Shown one piece after another: positions 61,694-64,000 of a stretch of DNA of 64,000 bases. The stretch lies in assembly GCF_026155325.1 (NCBI RefSeq), contig NZ_JAPFPW010000008.1, positions 1 to 64,000 on the forward strand. The letters run 5' to 3'. The notes under the pieces were generated by a model. The model saw only the letters and a list, made by a program, of their open reading frames with translations, ran no database searches and was not told the DNA's origin. Origin of the DNA: Desulfobotulus pelophilus (lineage in GTDB: Bacteria > Desulfobacterota > Desulfobacteria > Desulfobacterales > ASO4-4). Each line of letters starts with the position of its first letter. Position 1 is the stretch's first letter. Made by a program: the position numbers and the translations under genes.

Positions 61694-63157
61694 ATGGGTA
61701 TTCAGGAGGCTCAGGCACCATCGCCCAACCGTGCCATCAGCCACGAGGAGGAACCCTCTGCATCCGGGCAGTCCGGCCGAAGTATTCTCATTAAATGCGC
61801 CATAGCCCTTGCTCTGGGAATCTTTGTTTATCTGCTTCCCACACCGGAAAATCTTAGCCCGGAAGGCCACCGCCTGCTGGCTCTTCTGGTCACCATTCTC
61901 ATTCTCTGGACCACGGAAGCCCTTCCCATTGGTGTCACAGCCCTTTGTGTGGGGGGCGGCATGATAGCGTTGAATATTGTGGGCCGAAACGATGCATGGA
62001 CTCCCTACGCCAATCCTGCTGTGATGTTTGTTCTTATGATCATTATGTTCGGTGTCATATTGAATGAAGTGGGCCTTGCCAGACGGCTCATGTATCATCT
62101 CCTGAAGTTTGCCGGAACCAATGTGAAAAAACTCAGTTTTATTCTGGCTGTGGGCTGCACCCTCACGGCCACCATTCTCCATGATGCCACCGTAACGGTT
62201 ATTATGGTGTTTGCTTTTGTTCCCGTATTCATGTCCATGGGTATGAGGCCGGGTCAGGGGCATAAACTTCCCAAATTTTTTCTTATGCTTATTCCCATGG
62301 CGGCTTCGGCAGGAGGCTTTGGCACCATGATCGGTGGTGGTCGTAACCCTTTGGCCGTGGAAATTCTCTTTCGTTATACGGAGGAAGCCACAGGCGTGGG
62401 TAAGGTGATTGGTTTTTTGGAGTATCTTGTGATTCAGATGCCCATCAGCATTTTTACGGCCATTGCCACCTGGGCTGTGGTGTTTTTTCTTTTCCGGCCG
62501 GAAGAAAAGGAGCTCAAGGGCATTGAGCTGAACAATCCCGGCCCCATGAGTACGGCGGAACTGGGTGTTACCATTGTTTTTATCCTGACTTTTGTGCTCT
62601 GGTTTCTCGGTGATATCACGGGCTGGCATGTGAGTGTGGCGGCCTGTATTGCCATGGTGGGATTCTGCGGACCGGGCTGGGTATCCTTTAAAACCATCTG
62701 TGATAAATTTCCATGGGAATCCTGGATTGTTTTTGGAGCGGGCGTTTCGCTGGGCATGGCCATGCTGCAGACAGGAGCTGGTCAGTTTCTTGCGGAAAGT
62801 CTTCTGCCCATGCTGGAAGGCAGAAGCAGCTTCACCATATTCTATGGGCTGGGTCTTTTCGGTTCTTTTCTTTCCAGTCTGATGAGCAACTCCGCAGCCG
62901 TGGCCCTGACCCTTCCCATAACTCTTCCCATGGCGGATATGCTGGGAATGTCCCCCACGGCCGTGGCTCTGCTGGCACCGGTGACCACTTCTTTCATCAT
63001 GCTGGTTATCGGATGTCCGCCCACCATCATTGCCTACAGCTCCGGTTATTTCACCCAGGTGGATTTCATCAAGGTGGCCGTACCCTGGTGCCTGATTCTG
63101 CTGCTCATATCCGTGGTTGCCGCACTGCTGTACTGGCCCCTCATCGGTATTCATTAG
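61694..63157 (+). CDS. SLC13/DASS family anion transporter, tandem copy 2
   Basis: This 487 aa protein is a close paralogue of the one at 59055. The differences are mostly conservative and concentrated in the N-terminal tail and a few loops. The altered first motif (ILHDATVTVIM) and second motif (LMSNSAAVALTLP) are kept. GGAAAGGAG precedes the ATG. It is followed 18 bases later by a small membrane protein gene and then a receiver gene. Confidence 0.92.
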   Translation: MGIQEAQAPSPNRAISHEEEPSASGQSGRSILIKCAIALALGIFVYLLPTPENLSPEGHRLLALLVTILILWTTEALPIGVTALCVGGGMIALNIVGRNDAWTPYANPAVMFVLMIIMFGVILNEVGLARRLMYHLLKFAGTNVKKLSFILAVGCTLTATILHDATVTVIMVFAFVPVFMSMGMRPGQGHKLPKFFLMLIPMAASAGGFGTMIGGGRNPLAVEILFRYTEEATGVGKVIGFLEYLVIQMPISIFTAIATWAVVFFLFRPEEKELKGIELNNPGPMSTAELGVTIVFILTFVLWFLGDITGWHVSVAACIAMVGFCGPGWVSFKTICDKFPWESWIVFGAGVSLGMAMLQTGAGQFLAESLLPMLEGRSSFTIFYGLGLFGSFLSSLMSNSAAVALTLPITLPMADMLGMSPTAVALLAPVTTSFIMLVIGCPPTIIAYSSGYFTQVDFIKVAVPWCLILLLISVVAALLYWPLIGIH

Positions 63158-63175
63158 AAAAAAGGGAGATTTCCC

Positions 63176-63433
63176 ATGGGTAAAACAGGTGAAGACGCGA
63201 TTTCCCCTCTTGATGAACAACAGAAAGGTGATGGGCACGCCGAAACGGTAAAAAGTGAGGCGGATCATCTGTATGAACTGCTCAGGCCCCTTCATCATCT
63301 GCCCAGGGGAAAAAACACATGGAACCCTGAACTGATTCACAAATCCTGGTTCTGGCCCCTCAGTGTGGCCATTTTAATGGTACTGTACTATCTCTATCCC
63401 CTTTTCTGGGATGTGATTTCAAAAGGTCCATGA
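63176..63433 (+). CDS. Small single-pass membrane protein
   Basis: This 85 aa protein has a charged N-terminal half (about residues 1-55) and one C-terminal helix (FWPLSVAILMVLYYLYPLFW). The ribosome site AAAAGGGAG and its tight position between the transporter and receiver genes support it. It has no counterpart in the first module. It may be a small subunit of the transporter. No family is recognised. Confidence 0.65.
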   Translation: MGKTGEDAISPLDEQQKGDGHAETVKSEADHLYELLRPLHHLPRGKNTWNPELIHKSWFWPLSVAILMVLYYLYPLFWDVISKGP

Positions 63434-63491
63434 AAAGAATTCCCGTTACTTTACACATGGGCAGTTTTTGGCTGCCAAAAAAGGAGAAGCC

Positions 63492-63935
63492 ATGGAGTCC
63501 GTACGTATACTTGTGGTGGACGATGAAGAGGATTTCACGGAAATGCTTTGCCTGAGGCTGGAGGAAGCCGGTTTTTCTGCAGAAGCCGTTCACGATGGTC
63601 AGGCCTGCCTGAAAAAACTGGATGAGAAACCCTATGATGTTCTGATTCTGGATATACGCATGCCCGGTATGGACGGATTGCAGGTATTACGCCAGATTAA
63701 AGCCGATCATATTTTAACGGAGGTGATTCTTCTTACGGGTCATGGATCCGTGGAAACCGCTGTCGAAGGTATGAAGCGGGGAGCCTTTGATTATGCGCTG
63801 AAGCCCTATGATTTTGAGGATCTTATGGATAAAATCAAGGAGGCCGGATCCCTGAAATATGAAAGGGAGCATCGTATCCGTAAAGCAGAAGAGCGCTCCC
63901 GTTTGGACAGGCTGGAAAAAACAATCCGTTTTTAA
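63492..63935 (+). CDS. Single-domain response regulator, tandem copy 2
   Basis: This 147 aa receiver is a near copy of the gene at 60606 (LVVDDEEDF, VLILDIRMPG, LLTGHGS, ALKPYD), with the tail RIRKAEERSRLDRLEKTIRF. The ATG at 63492 has AAAGGAGAAGCC upstream. An in-frame TTG 24 bases earlier is less likely because copy 1 starts at the equivalent ATG. Confidence 0.93.
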   Translation: MESVRILVVDDEEDFTEMLCLRLEEAGFSAEAVHDGQACLKKLDEKPYDVLILDIRMPGMDGLQVLRQIKADHILTEVILLTGHGSVETAVEGMKRGAFDYALKPYDFEDLMDKIKEAGSLKYEREHRIRKAEERSRLDRLEKTIRF

Positions 63936-63978
63936 GTGTCGCTGTTCCCTGCAGCAAGAAAAGTTTGAAAACAGAACA

Positions 63979-64000
63979 GGCTGTCTCCAGAGAGACGGCC
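63979..64000 (+). terminator. Terminator stem at the window edge
   Basis: GGCTGTCTC and GAGACGGCC pair (one G-T) 43 bases past the receiver stop. The T-tract, if any, lies beyond the window. Confidence 0.45.

Noticed and set aside
1-64000. CRISPR arrays, tRNA or rRNA genes, intact insertion sequences, prophage
   Set aside because: No regularly spaced repeats, cloverleaf-type genes, transposase or phage genes were found on either strand.

Overview
The window is 64 kb of densely coded DNA, about half GC, from a Gram-negative anaerobe. The best fit is a sulfate-reducing member of the Desulfobacterota (old Deltaproteobacteria). This rests on an AhbB-type siroheme decarboxylase subunit (alternative heme route), several sigma-54 activators, many two-component proteins, SLC13/DASS anion transporters in multiple copies, a class I PHA synthase and CoA-disulfide reductases. 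No rRNA, tRNA, phage, CRISPR array or intact insertion sequence was found. The species cannot be named from the sequence alone.

Layout. 1-4.4 kb: a tripartite RND efflux operon on the minus strand, with the outer-membrane gene cut by the window edge. 4.5-18 kb: housekeeping and stress genes (sigma-54/GAF activator, nucleoside deaminase, ABC-F ATPase, acyltransferase, two CoA-disulfide-reductase paralogues, peptidase E, DEAD-box helicase, isochorismatase-like hydrolase, M20 peptidase). 18-31 kb: a plus-strand run of Hsp20, KamA, DapF, PNP, MtaD, hybrid kinase, adenine deaminase, GDPD, chemotaxis receptor and MtnA. MtaD, PNP and MtnA together make a methylthioadenosine salvage route through methylthioinosine. 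31-42.5 kb: PHA synthase, methyltransferase, AhbB, transketolase, radical SAM, HtpG, SpoIID/LytB. 42.8-46 kb: an Mla-like lipid transport operon in which the ATPase subunit has lost every recognisable nucleotide-binding motif, followed by a DUF374 acyltransferase gene.

46.4-64 kb is one long plus-strand signalling and transport island. It holds a PAS/sigma-54 activator, a NifX-like protein, a sensor kinase, response regulators, a kinase-like protein without an ATP-binding domain, a cytidylate-kinase-like/BON-like/receiver fusion, a pseudo-receiver, three DASS transporters, an NtrC-type pair, a CBS protein and a tandemly repeated transporter plus response-regulator module. A good -24/-12 promoter lies between the NtrC-type regulator and the CBS/DASS unit, which suggests that the regulator controls that unit.

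The least expected feature is a family of three dispersed, structured non-coding elements (about 22.85-23.09, 40.56-40.99 and 46.13-46.30 kb). They share a core (GAGAGGAAGGCTCT, GGGTGAAACC, GGGAAGC, GTAGATTTGG, CAGAACGG) that resembles the HEARO / IscB omega-RNA family. No iscB or other nuclease gene lies next to any of them, so they look like orphan copies. The family assignment is from memory of the motif pattern and needs a covariance-model search.
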